64,000 nucleotides of DNA from Siphonodentalium dalli (GCA_032622095.1 CP136064.1:177770247-177834246); one strand, 5' to 3'; numbered from the stretch's first letter, positions 48,353-59,569 are shown. Program-made: numbers and translations. The notes: generated by a model from the letters alone, not told the origin.

Positions 48353-48884
48353 CCAGGAACCTTTGTGGTCAAGGTGTGCAAATATAGCAAGTTGTATATT
48401 GTGGATGCGCATGTGCGGGAAATGAGCATGGCGGTTGTAAATTTGATCTGATTTATTTTCTAAGACACCGCATTCTGTGACTAAGATTCATCTTGATCAA
48501 ACCTTTAAAATATAGTATGGACTATCCATCTGACATTGATGGGTAATCCTATATATGTAGTTGTAAGACATCATAGTCACGAACATGTTATATATCAAAG
48601 GAATTTTATACTCATCTGTCACCGTGGAATATATGTTAAAAGTTAAAGTAATTAATTACATGTATAATCTCAGAATATCATCCGAATTGAAATACCTGAA
48701 TATGTGTAAGTCTCTGACCATGGTGTCTAACAGCCCTTCCTTATATATAGGGAGAGATTTGCGGTAATGTTGATTTGAATCCTTAATATTTAACTTATGT
48801 AATTCACATGTTAAAGACATATTATGTACTTGTTCGGGTGTGTGAAACTGATAAGTTAGTATTCAGGCGCTATGGGGAACATGT

Positions 48885-49779
48885 CTCTATTCCGAAGGTT
48901 CGCTATTCCGAAGGTTCACTAATCCGAAGGTTCACTATTCCGAAGGTTCACTATTCCGAAGGTTAACTATTCCGAAGGTTCACTATTCCGAAGGTTTTTG
49001 TTATTTTAAAAGTTAATTCTATATTCTAAAGTATTGAGAGGGTTCTTTAGTACGAAGACTCTTTTTATGAAGGAGATAACTTAAAACATTAAAAAAATAA
49101 ATGTGATTTTTGTTTTCGTGGGTTTCCTTGAGATTTAACCCTTTGGCGAGTAGAACGACATATATGTCGTCTATCGGCTGCATGAGGACTAAAACGACAG
49201 TTTTAGGAAGTGTTATTTTACGTAGACATAACTTCAATAAATCATCTGATTTATAAATGATTTACATAGGAGTTATTTTGATTAATATAATGTCCCAAAT
49301 GCTAAAGGCGGACTATGTCACTATAACAGTGGGGCTCTTACGGTCAATCAATACTGGAGTGCTATAACTTACCGTATAGCAGAATACCGCTGAATGGACC
49401 TAACTGCAATTCTGACTTTGTATTGATTTTAATGTTGATGTTTCTTTCAAGTACAGATTGCCAGTTCGGGTAGAATGCATCTCTAACTCGTAGTTTATTT
49501 CAGTCATTGTGTTTTCAACTTTCTATAATATTAAAATGATAAACTGATACTGTCTTCTTGCTATTAATAACCGACATCTGGGACAAATTAGATATTAGAT
49601 TGGGGTGTATAAATGTACAGGGGCACAAATTTTGATTCATTTCTGGCTAAAAACTCCCATAATAGAAAACCTTGGGAATAGCGAACCTTCGGAATAGTGA
49701 ACCTTCGGATTAGTGAACCTTCGGATTAGTGAACCTTCGGATTAGTGAACCTTCGGAATAGCGAACCTTCGGAATAGAG
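48885..49779. mobile_element. Foldback element with inverted arrays of a 16-bp repeat
   Basis: The left end (48885-48995) is six to seven tandem copies of TTCCGAAGGTTCACTA. The right end (about 49664-49779) is the same array inverted (TAGTGAACCTTCGGAA). The outermost units on both sides carry the same variants (CTCTATTCCGAAGG, then TTCGCTATTCCG), showing they are true inverted termini. The interior of about 670 bp is AT-rich and non-coding, with TTAACCCTTTGGCGAGTAGA at 49136, which looks like the left end of a further TTAA element. Tandem-repeat inverted termini are a hallmark of foldback elements. The superfamily is not assigned. Confidence 0.85.
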
Positions 49780-50811
49780 AACCCTACCCCTGCATTTAAT
49801 TCACATACACGAATGACGGTGTGTGTTGTCAATTGTGATATACTATTTGTAAAAATTACTCTAAAATTCTCCATTTCTATTTGATCACCGTATACCAGAG
49901 TCGGCGGAGTGTACCACATTACTTTAAATACGCATTCGTGGCTCCAGATGAAATTTAAGTCTCCAGTTTTTAAAGTAAGACATTAGGGACAAGACGTAGC
50001 ACCTGATAACCACATCTGAATTGGCTTTGAGTTTTATGTACAATTGTTTCGATTAATTTCTATATACATGGTCAGAATAAAGCAAATATTAGTATATTTT
50101 ACTTATTTATTCATTCTTTTTATAAGAAAATGACATACAGGTTTCGATAAATTTCATATTACATACATGTTTTCAGCGGAATCGCCTTCAGTTATATTCT
50201 CCATCTTGTAACTGGAAGTCTGGAACTCTGAGTACATCTTTAAATGTTCTTAATATACTGTTTTCCCGCACACACATTATGTTATTAATTCATGTTCCGT
50301 ATTACCGCGTATAATTGGCTATTGGAATACAAGTATCAACAACATATTAGAGAGCACGTGTGAATACAAATACATTATAACGCGTGCATGTTCTTTAGGA
50401 CCACATGAACTCCAATATACAACTAATAATATTCGCAGTTGGATTATTCCCGGTATTGAAATCGGTCAATTAATACCCGAACGACCTTTCACGGAAAAAT
50501 AATACATGAAACGCGCAACTGTCAGGAATACAATGTATAGGTACACGTGCATGTTACGTTATCTTAACATGAAACTGTAAAAAAAAAAAAAAATTCACCC
50601 ACTGCATTCACTTCGTTTTAATAAAACATATGAAGTACATGTACCATAAACGTTTCATATAGCGACGACGACAGCTCTAGATTGTCTTCGCATTGTTCAC
50701 ATGTCCATTTTTACTCGGCCACTAATTAAACATTTCAACAGACACAAACAAAACGATCTTAAATTTCCGGAAAATATATAAAGAATTTGGGTTCAAATGA
50801 ACCACGTGCGT
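49780..50811. other. Unassigned interval
   Basis: No gene. Around 50415-50500 the words 'ataatattcgc', 'ggtattgaaat', 'aatacccga' and 'acctttca' echo 20258-20335, suggesting a shared decayed repeat. A poly(A) of about 13 lies at 50580. Confidence 0.4.
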
Positions 50812-50815
50812 TTAA

Positions 50816-51174
50816 CCCTTTACCCAACAGAAGGGCCCTGTGCCAATGCATTCTCTTATATATGCGAGTCGACCATAGGTCCCCTCGCATATATAAGAGA
50901 ATGCATTGGCTTAACACATTAAAAATTATAAAATTGTTAAAGAATGTAAGAAAAAATGGTAAAAAGTGTTAAAAAAAGATTTTTTTTAGGCCAATGCATT
51001 CTCTTATATAAGAGAATGCATTGGCACAGGGCATAACTGTAACTATCACAATGTGGTCAAGGAGCCGGTTCCAATGATATCCATATTTGTATGGTTCTAT
51101 TGAGACAGACCGAAGATATTTTAGGCTGTTGAAGCTTTATTTGGCCGGTTTTGGCCGTTTTGTTGGGTAAAGGG
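50816..51174 (-). mobile_element. piggyBac-like hairpin MITE, family A, copy 2 (359 bp)
   Basis: TTAA lies at 50812-50815 and 51175-51178. The termini are CCCTTTACCCAACA and its complement. It is the reverse complement of the copy at 17603-17993 over its whole length, including the 'ggccggttttggcc' region, the AT-rich spacer and the first 69-bp hairpin (50842-50910). The second hairpin has shrunk to a perfect 36-bp palindrome (50990-51025), which accounts for the 32-bp length difference. Confidence 0.9.
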
Positions 51175-51179
51175 TTAAG

Positions 51180-52360
51180 CCCATCTACTTAGTTTGGACC
51201 TTATATTCTTATGATTCTCGCAGGAAATGTCAACGTCATTTCACCGAGTGCAATCCGACCGACTACCAAAGCAAATTAAACTACTACAGTGAATCCAATC
51301 GACATTCCAAGCGGCTATGAAATAATGATATATTAATTGTTGGCAACCGGTTCAAGTTACACAGGAACTCTGTTATTACGCCATATCCATTCTGCGCTTC
51401 CGGTATCGATGAATTGTGAGATAAATGCGATCACAACATCGACAACCCTCATCGATCATATGACAGCGTTATTTCTGACAACAGAACAATGCAAACCCTC
51501 AGTTATCTGGAAGCTTCACCGTCTGATTCTAAACCAGGGGTGATGTTCCACAGATCGAGCTAGCCCAGGGTCCAACGGTCGTGTCGATTCTTGCTCGAGA
51601 AACCCGTTTCACATCTAAACAAACGCATCGTTTGATCAGGTCTGCAATCAAAATGTTTACATTTCCCTCGTTTATGATAACACTTTATATAATCTCTACG
51701 AGGAATCAGCTGCGTAGAATTGATTTGCGGTTCCGGATCGAGATGCTCTTGGGTGCGCTTGCACAACCCTTACTCGAGATTAAACAAGAGATGAAATTGG
51801 TAATTTCCACTTGAAAGGTTCGGACAATGCTCAAGGGAATCCGGCTGGTCTTTGACCAGTGTGCTTGCGAGTATTACTGTATAAAGCACCGATTATTCAA
51901 CCCCGTGGTTGTAGTATAGAGTGGGCTAATTTGTTTATCTATAATATTCTGTTAATTTTAGTCCTTTCGGGGCCCATGATTCGAACTTTAATGTCGTCGG
52001 CGATCTTCGTGCATGCAATATGTCTATATAAACATTTGGATATGAAGTTTATGTTTTCACGTATATAATTATACTGAAGATTTCCAACTGGTTGATATAG
52101 CGTCAAAAAATCAGGTTTTATTTCTAGCAATTTCCATGTATATATTTGAGCTCGTTCGGCCGTGTGTGCCAAAACTTTCGATTTCATCGGCGATCATGGT
52201 GGCTCTATACTTGAAAAGCGCTATTTTTCTTTCCGAAGTGGCATCTGCCATGACTTGGGTTAGATAAGTTTATAAAAGTCCAAATAATATTTCACGTATT
52301 TTGTAGCATATTGTACTCACATAGACGTGATAGCGAACATTAGAATTATATATATGAGTC
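51180..52360. other. Unassigned interval
   Basis: Three plus-strand frames of 68-77 codons (51337-51543, 51581-51814, 51859-52068) lie in different registers. None has a recognised motif. No repeat is seen. Confidence 0.4.
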
Positions 52361-52364
52361 TTAA

Positions 52365-52598
52365 CCCTTCCATGACAGGAGCTTCCTGGAAATTTTGCGA
52401 AAACCCTATTCCAATGCATTCTCTTATATATGTGAGTCTCTCATAGGGAGCCTTGCATATATAAGAGAATATATTCGCCTAACAATATGTGGCTTGACCT
52501 TGTCAGCCATGCATTTTCTTATATATGCGATATATATAAGAGAATGCACTGCACGTGATATATAATGCTGCACCAGCGCTGCTCCCGTCGTGAATGGG
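52365..52598 (+). mobile_element. TTAA MITE family B, twin-hairpin copy (234 bp)
   Basis: TTAA at 52361-52364. The left end is CCCTTCCATGACAGGAGCTT. The right end is complementary (AGCGCTGCTCCCGTCGTGAA then TGGG), with the right TTAA mutated to TTAC (52599-52602). Hairpins lie at 52421-52479 (core CTCTC-ATA-GGGAG) and about 52505-52553. 'aaattttgcgaaaaccc' near the left end is the complement of the right-end word in the 2267 and 22883 copies. Confidence 0.8.
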
Positions 52599-52602
52599 TT
52601 AC

Positions 52603-53475
52603 CCCGCCATGTTTAAAGCAAACTTTGATTAACACGAACGCGTCATTTAAAATCTAGAATCGAGCTTGAATGGTCGGGACTCTTTTACACAATTTGCCCT
52701 GAGAAATGAAATGAGTCGAATAGTTCTATTCAGAATATATTGGATTTCAAATGAAATATGGCACCAATTGTGTTCTTGTTTCTCCCCCATTGTTTCTTAG
52801 ATGACACATTGTAAGCTTATGATATAATTGAGTTGTAGTACTCAATCGCGTGTTCGTCACTATAGTATATAACATGTATATAGGTTCATTGTGAACCTTT
52901 TCTGTTATTCTATTGACTCTAAATATGTTGTGCATTAACAGACTTATAATAGCACGCGTGTATCCCATAAACTATATAGGAACCTGATCTGGTAATATGC
53001 ACATCGGCATTGTTGGTTTTCCGCAGATAATGCTTGATCTTAGTAATGGGTATTATAAATGCCATAGTTATATGGTATTTTTACTGCTGATAATCGGTTG
53101 ATTATGTACTAATGGTTTTCATTCAAACATGAGCATATCACGCAAATTGTTGTGTTCATGGAACAGCTATACATATCGGTCAGATATTGGGTATAGGCGT
53201 GGCGGTGTGATAAATAGCGTCTACCGATTGATCTATCTTCATCAATGGCGTTTGTTGTTGAACACGGTGTGATCATACGAGGTACTTAAGTGCCCAATGC
53301 ATGCACTATAAAAACACAACTCTTGTAAAATGATAGTTCCTTGGTGATTTAAATTCGTGCTTTCTAGTATTCGACTGAATTTCTACCAGTTTATATCTTC
53401 CATTTTTGATCGCATGCATGGGATTCAGCATATGTCGATAACTCTTATTTTATTTAATCTTTTCGGCGAGTCATC
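52603..53475. other. Unassigned interval
   Basis: No gene or repeat recognised. Confidence 0.4.
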
Positions 53476-53479
53476 TATT

Positions 53480-53850
53480 TCAGCCTGTTCTCCCGAAATC
53501 CGCACATTATCTGCTTACAATAAAACATATTTTATGTTGATAATCTGATGAGAATCTCCTCATTTTGAGTCGAAAATGTGCTGAAAATGAGATAGTTTGA
53601 GTCACATTATCGACTCATAATGAGGCGATTCTAAGTAGATTATATGCGCACAATGACAAATATAAGCCAAGTAACGACTTTTCAGGGGTACGCTCTTTAA
53701 CATGTGTTTTCACTGTGGCCCGCGCCATAAAACGAAATAACGGACATGACTCCATTGTCTGCTTATTTCAGAATCAAATAATCACACCATGTACCTATTT
53801 CGATTATGAGCGTATTTCCGCGAGGATATGTTGTCTATTTACTGGTCTTC
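53480..53850 (+). repeat. Dispersed repeat, copy 2 (internal palindromes)
   Basis: Inverted relative to the copy at 885-1285. It contains 'attatctgctta', 'gttgataatctgatgagaat', a self-complementary 'gtcacattatcgactca' block, 'tatgcgcacaatgac', 'tgtgttttcactgtggcccg' and 'ccgcgaggatatgttg'. It is non-coding. Confidence 0.7.
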
Positions 53851-55617
53851 ACTTGAATTGGGGAGAATTGTGTTCCTGAATGTTTCATCATTTGAAGTCG
53901 ACAGTATTCAATTTGCCTCGTATTGTGATTTACAAGACGTCACCCCTTCTGTGTGGCACAAATCACCGTATATATTTGTAAATTTATCGCACAATGTCCT
54001 GTAAACTTATACGTCAACGAAGTCAACATATATAATCTGAGAGGAGGGAATATTGAGGGAATGTTGGAGTATACGTAATTCAGCTGACGTGGTCCAGTCG
54101 ATTGGTCCGGGGGTGGTCTTTCTCAAGAAATAGAAACATGTGCATGTCGTAAGATTCGCAAGATATCATACAATATACATAGGCTCAAGAAAACTAAATA
54201 GGGAATTCTATACTTTATTATACAGTGCTATAAATAGTATTGTATACTAGATGGTCGTGGCTCTAGAATCACGCGGTTCTATACTTTGATTCCAAACACG
54301 AGACAATGTGAAGAATCGATGGAAAACCATTTGATTCCAAATATTTCTTAGAGTGTAGTGTATGTGTTAGTAATTGCATGGGAAGGTTTGTAAGAGATCC
54401 CCTTATTGTTCGGGGGGAATACACTGGCGTATGCAATGAAGAGTGTGTAAGTTATCACATTTGAGTCTTGGCAGTATTCAATTTGAACAGGGACTGGGTG
54501 TGCATGCATGTGTTCAGCGGGGGTCGGAGTAGCCATACCAATATCCCTATACCCGCCAATGTTTAACGTAAGGCCTGCCATATTTTTCAATAAAGCATAA
54601 TCAGAATATGTTCCATGGAATAGCATTTCCTTGCACGATCGAATGATCAACAACGCAAGTTCGATTATAAAGCACCAGCCGATCAGTGCTTACGTGATCC
54701 CATCGCAGTATCACGTGTTTACCAAAGAGATTAACATTATCAGACGTTTTGTCCCTTCCCCTATATACACAGTTACTAATGAAATTTGCGTCCATACAAA
54801 CATTAGCTAATCGGATAGATATTCAAAACTGGAAACACGTTGCATTGTTCGTCTTAAATGCTTTGCGATCATTCCACCGCAATGAATTCCCCCCTGTGAT
54901 GTAGTTAACATATTGTGTCATTTACATAAACTCGAATGGGGATCAAGTAATTGTGTTTGCTCTTATGTGGTAGTTTTGTTTGTGATTATTCTCGGAACAG
55001 CAGACTCCCATGGTGCATATTACATAATAGACACAGAAGACAGAGAATATGCGCCAGCGAATTTATGTATTATACCAATACGGTTCTTGGCTTTATGAGA
55101 TACTTAGTGCAGTCGTTTTCTCAAGTGAATTGTCTTTGTCAGATACTTAGTACAGTCGTCTTCTCGAGTGAATTGTCTTTGGGTTAAACATTGATTATTC
55201 ACATCAGAATAACAATCACATAAACAGTTTAATATGTATAAAAGTAGAATGGCAGAGCTTAATGGGGATTTATGTATGCGTTATATCTGACGAGAGGGAG
55301 TACGCCAAAAAAAAACACATGGTTTTGGGGAAGTCGTTCTCCCGTTATGTATTTTGGACCCATTAAAACTAAATGTTTCGGTCAGCGTTTTAATTTGGGC
55401 TTTGAAGTAGATAAACATTGTAAATGTTGTTTGATTTGTGTATTGTGGGTAAAAAAGAGCAAAAGAGTTCAGACTATTTCATACATTTATGCGGGGCGGA
55501 CTCGTCGTTTTTATATTGCTTTGAGAATGCTAAGACAGGTCGACACAATGTATTTTATTCAGAAGTTATTATTGAGCTACACATGTATATAAGACTATGA
55601 AAATAGTTTTATAATAA
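53851..55617. other. Unassigned interval
   Basis: No gene is recognised. A short direct repeat, 'gagatacttagtgcagtcgt' with 'tctcaagtgaattgtctttg', occurs at 55096-55139 and 55139-55182. A 106-codon frame (55272-55592) has a Cys-rich, basic middle but no identifiable domain. Confidence 0.4.
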
Positions 55618-56202
55618 TCTATATATATAAAAGAGTAGGATCTGTCTGTATGTGTGTCTGTTCGCATTTTTCTCCAAGACTGCTGGTCCGATTTAAACCA
55701 AATTTGGTGTGGTGACTCGGGGTACTCTGGCGGAGGTTATAACGACTTAGTTTTTCAAATTTTGATTTAAAAATATTTAATTCAATAAATTAAAACAAAA
55801 ACAAATTTAAAATAAGCTCACTATGGTCCTAATTCAGAATCAATTAAGTCCAAAGTGAACCTATTTGCACGAGGATATGTCGCATCAGATATGTACGCTC
55901 TGTATATATGTGTTTTCACTGTGGCCCGTGCCATCCAACGGAAAAACTGGTATAAGTCCTCAATGGGCTTATCCATAATAAGTCCAATATGGACCAATTG
56001 CAATCTTTAGGTCCAATATAAACCTATTTGCAAGAGGATATATTGAAGTAGCATAATAAATAATTATAAATATATAAAAGAGTATAGGATCCGTCTGTCA
56101 TGTGCGCGAAGCGCACATAGGAGGCGCAGACCCCTTTGTTTATGGGCCGCGTGCCCCTCCGACGCTGAATAAAAACTCCCGATGGGAGCCTGTTTCAGCT
56201 AG
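55618..56202 (+). mobile_element. Helitron-like non-autonomous element, copy 2 (585 bp)
   Basis: It lies between A (55617) and T (56203), as expected for Helitrons. The 5' end is TCTATATATATAAAAGAGTA with 'tctgtctgtatgtgtgtctg'. The 3' end has a CTCCC-GAT-GGGAG hairpin (56176-56188), a 10-nt spacer and terminal CTAG (56199-56202). The interior carries the 'cactgtggcccgtgccatcc' module. A second internal start-like block lies at 56063 ('atatataaaagagtatagga'), suggesting a nested or chimeric copy. No Rep/helicase ORF. Confidence 0.85.
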
Positions 56203-56407
56203 TGATATAAATTGGAAATTCTTCGAAAATTTATTTATTCGTTTTCAAGCTTATGTTGTCGTCACGACGCAGTAGTAATGTGGGGTATAGTTATATATAG
56301 CGCTTATTTGTTATTCCTAGCTCTAAGCACTCCATTGTTCCAGCCTTCAAGCAGAGTAAAATGATTTTGCAGACATTCTGTTTTTGGCGAAGAACTAACC
56401 CAATTAA

Positions 56408-56586
56408 CCCTATACTCATTGACGAGTAGTTCATGTTCCCTTATAAAATGTTCAGATAATACTTGTATTATAATACTCTGGCTGTCGTCTACTTTTATTA
56501 TCTAAACACCCCTCCAAATGAATATTAGACCGTTCCAATGTATACTTTCATAACTGAATGGGAGAATACATTCAGTGTAGAAAGGG
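56408..56586 (-). mobile_element. TTAA MITE family C, inverted copy (179 bp)
   Basis: TTAA lies at 56404-56407 and 56587-56590. Read on the minus strand it starts CCCTTTCTACACTGAATGTA, then 'ttctcccattcagttatgaa', 'gtatacattggaacggtcta', 'catttggaggggtg', and ends 'actcgtcaatgagtataggg'. It is the cleanest copy of the family. Confidence 0.8.
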
Positions 56587-56684
56587 TTAACGTCAATGGA
56601 ATCCATATGTTTTACGCCTCAGTCACACCAATCCAAGTTACATGTAATAGTTCTTTGGGATACGAGACCATGTGTTAGAGATAT

Positions 56685-56847
56685 GGAGGGAGAGAGAGAG
56701 AACGAGAGAGAGAACGAGAGAGCGGTAGAACGAGAGAGGGGGAGAACGAGGGAGATAGAGGGGAGAGAGAGGGAGAGAAAGAGAGAGGGAGAGAGAGTGA
56801 ACGAACGAGAGAGAGAGAGAACGAGAGAGATCGAGAGAGAAAGACAG

Positions 56848-56891
<44 letters not shown>

Positions 56892-56892
56892 T
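56685..56892. repeat. (GA)n-rich homopurine tract, about 200 bp
   Basis: Almost pure purine on the plus strand, mainly GAGA with scattered AAC/CG interruptions, ending in a (GA)n run and a G9 tract (56883-56891). Long homopurine-homopyrimidine tracts can form triplex DNA. The Glu/Arg-rich and Ser/Leu-rich frames across it are artefacts. Confidence 0.95.
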
Positions 56893-58303
56893 CATATCTA
56901 ACTTCTCCATCTAATGAACATATATAAGGCATCTAAATGCATATAGAGTATGGTCATAAAATTACAAGCATCAGATTATAGTCAGCCAATGCGGGAGAAC
57001 AAAACGCTGCTCTAAAAGTGCGTGAACAGCTATAGCGTATATATAATGAGATATTACTGAAATGGTGGCATATGGGCTGGCACTATTCATAGATCTATAT
57101 CTGTTTTCTGTTTGTATATATTAAGCTGGAGATTTAGATAAATCTGCCCTAGTTTACGTTGCAAATGACCCGGCATATTGCAAGTTTTCAATATTTGTTC
57201 TATTACGACATCTTGGGGAACACGTGGCTAATAGTTTTTTTTTCTGTATTCTGCTTGTTCACCACCATTGTTTGCCTTCCACCTGGAATTAGATAACGTC
57301 AGTTCCAGAACCAAACACTCAGCAAACATAATCGCCATGGTATGCGTATGTTGCTCCACTCTCAATCATAAACATAGTAATAAATAATGTAGGTAGAAAT
57401 GAGTCGCTCGCGGGAAAATTACTAAAACGAAAGGGGTTGGGAGAGTAAATGTGGGCATATATAGAAGAGGATAATTATATCGCTCCCACGTATCAAAAAC
57501 CAATTGTGGTTGGTTTTGATAAAAACCAAAATGGGTTGCACATCTGTGACAAGCTTCAATTCCCATTTTGGATTCGTTTGGAACCTACAATTGAGCACGG
57601 GTTTATCTGGTTGCCCATCTTCCTCTATATGGTGAATATAAGCACGAAGTGGTGATAGAGCATTCTATTTGGTATTACATGTGACCACAATCTGATGACT
57701 GTTTATATGGCATTCGCCGTGTTTCATATCTAAGCATATCTTCCCGGAAGGCGTGTTCAACCTGAGCAAAACAAAAACGAACAAGAAAACAGCAGAAGCA
57801 AAACAAAAGGAAAAACATAATTCGATGCTGGACACTACATAATATGTAGCATCAACACACTGAGGTCTACACTCCCATACCGATTGAGATAGCATCGGCT
57901 GTTGTCCTTAGCGCCAAATATTAAATATCAACAACAAAATATCGACAACCTTGACGTACTCGTATACGTCGGGAGTGCTAGCTAAATCAGTCATCGCGGG
58001 TATATTCGCCTGCATTTATGAACCTACCTACCCGGTCCTTCTGTTATCGTTTCACGGATCATCCCATCAAACGACTAACAGAGAAGAAACATTTAAGCTA
58101 CTTGAGAACATATATCCTTATTTTCGTATCACAGTCCAATTAACGCGCCACCCTGCGTGTCCTCCTTAATTACAATAATGGGGAGCTCTTCATCCAGATG
58201 TATTCGTGGGCTTCTCTATCTTAATTCTGGCCACATACACTCGCATGGAATTAACATCATGTTCGCCCTTTCAACACAGAAATGTCCGATGTTCAATGTA
58301 GGA
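56893..58303. other. Unassigned interval
   Basis: No gene or transposon recognised. A small hairpin built on 'atcaaaaacca..tggttttgat' lies at 57497-57522. Confidence 0.4.
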
Positions 58304-58717
58304 TTCTACTAACGGACATGACTCACTCTAGCTTCCAATTCTCTCTACGTAATTTGGAAGGAGAAATATAAGATAGGTTGAAAAATACACGAAATATTGA
58401 TATACCGGCTCTGAAAAATATTGTCCATGGTCACAGACATTTTCCAGTTGTTTTCCATATCAGGAAAAACTAACACGGAACAGTCTTTTCTGTGCATGCC
58501 ATGCAAATTGAAGTTTTTTTGTTTTGGGGACCCAAAAATCGTGTTCAAAGTTTATTTTGTACGACTTCAATGGTAGTTCAAGTAGGCCTTATTTATCTAC
58601 GGGGAAAATTCAAAAGCGAATATTATTAGGTGCATTTTGAAGCGCAAACCGCCAAGTGGCTTTAAACTATAAACAAGGATCCCGGCGCATTAAAGTTATC
58701 GAATAAGCTTATAGACA
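58304..58717 (+). repeat. Dispersed repeat, copy 2, joined to a duplicated segment
   Basis: 58304-58665 matches 45119-45530 (see that entry). 58655-58717 ('taaactataaacaagga', 'ggcgcattaaa', 'ttatcgaataa', 'gacaccca') plus 59026-59110 match 59570-59720. The reading frame of the 45-kb copy is broken early here. Confidence 0.65.
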
Positions 58718-58729
58718 CCCACGGTGCTC
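58718..58729 (+). repeat. SINE target-site duplication, left copy
   Basis: CCCACGGTGCTC, identical to 59026-59037. Confidence 0.9.
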
Positions 58730-59025
58730 GGGGGCCCCGGTGGTCCAGTCGGTAGAGTGCCAGGTTCATTAAGCCGTCACAGGCCGTCCAGCGCTGACGA
58801 AGCTGGTTCGAACCCCGTCATAGGGAGGGTGACCGGAATCGTGTATCTGGGCAAGTTTGTCAGTTGCTTTCCGGGGGTCGGTGGTTTCTACACGCAGTGG
58901 AACAATTTCCCTGTGAAATTGAGCCTCTGCGTGGTCTTTCCTCCATCCGTAAAATTGACAACGTCGTGTGTGGCCTAGCGGCTAGAACGACGATAAACCA
59001 TAATAAACAAACAAACCCACGGTGC
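58730..59025 (+). mobile_element. tRNA-derived SINE with 12-bp target duplication
   Basis: 296 bp between identical 12-bp direct repeats (58718-58729 and 59026-59037). The head is tRNA-like: A-box-like TGGTCCAGTCGGTAGAGTG starts at 58741 and B-box GGTTCGAACCCCG at 58805. The body has 'tgggcaagtttgtcagttgc', 'tttctacacgcagtggaac' and 'gtgtggcctagcggctagaa', then an A-rich tail 'aataaacaaacaaa'. The paralogous segment at 59570-59720 lacks the SINE. The 84-codon frame inside is not a gene. Confidence 0.9.
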
Positions 59026-59037
59026 TCCACTCAGTTA
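59026..59037 (+). repeat. SINE target-site duplication, right copy
   Basis: CCCACGGTGCTC, identical to 58718-58729. Confidence 0.9.
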
Positions 59038-59130
59038 ACGTGCCTATAGCGGGTGCCATTTTGCACCAAGCAGTTTCACGATGTGTTATATTATATCGAC
59101 TGGACAGGCTGGACTATAATTAAAAGTAAA

Positions 59131-59196
59131 CTATCGGATAGGAGGGTGGGACCAAACGCCCCTTATGATAGGAGGGTGGGACCAAACGCCCCTTAT
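59131..59196. repeat. 33-bp tandem duplication
   Basis: 'ggataggagggtgggaccaa' with 'acgccccttatg' occurs twice head to tail. Confidence 0.9.
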
Positions 59197-59569
59197 GTTA
59201 TGTATCAACGCTTCGGTTCTTAAGTTATGTGTTCGTGATCAGTAAGCATTAGTGGATGTTTAACCCAAAAAGTGTGGATGTACTCGATGGTGTAATTGAA
59301 AATAATTTTAGTTTTTTTTATTGCCCCAGGCACGTACCTAAAGGCCAGGACAGCGTAGCGTAAGACATGAACTTTTTCTGTGACGGCTTTAATACCAAAA
59401 TCGAGGGCATCAAACCTTTCGTATCCTCTGCGCTCTCATACTATAACCATAATGCACCGAACCAGCCACACTAAATGCACTATGCGTGGTATTCCTAACA
59501 CACTCAGGTCGAAACAACACACAATTAACATAAGCATGGATTCCCGATTAAAATAAGCGTATAGGTTTC

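Noticed and set aside
48143-48451. 148-codon plus-strand frame and overlapping minus-strand frames with Pro/Gly runs
   Set aside because: Driven by G and C homopolymers and GGTGGGTGGG sequence of a dispersed repeat also present at 14.8 and 47.8 kb.
56596-56932. Open frames rich in Glu/Arg (plus) and Ser/Leu (minus)
   Set aside because: They are translations of the (GA)n homopurine tract on both strands, with no unique coding sequence.
58724-58978. 84-codon open frame starting MLGGPGGPVGRVPGS
   Set aside because: It is contained in the tRNA-derived SINE; A and B boxes and target duplication explain the sequence.
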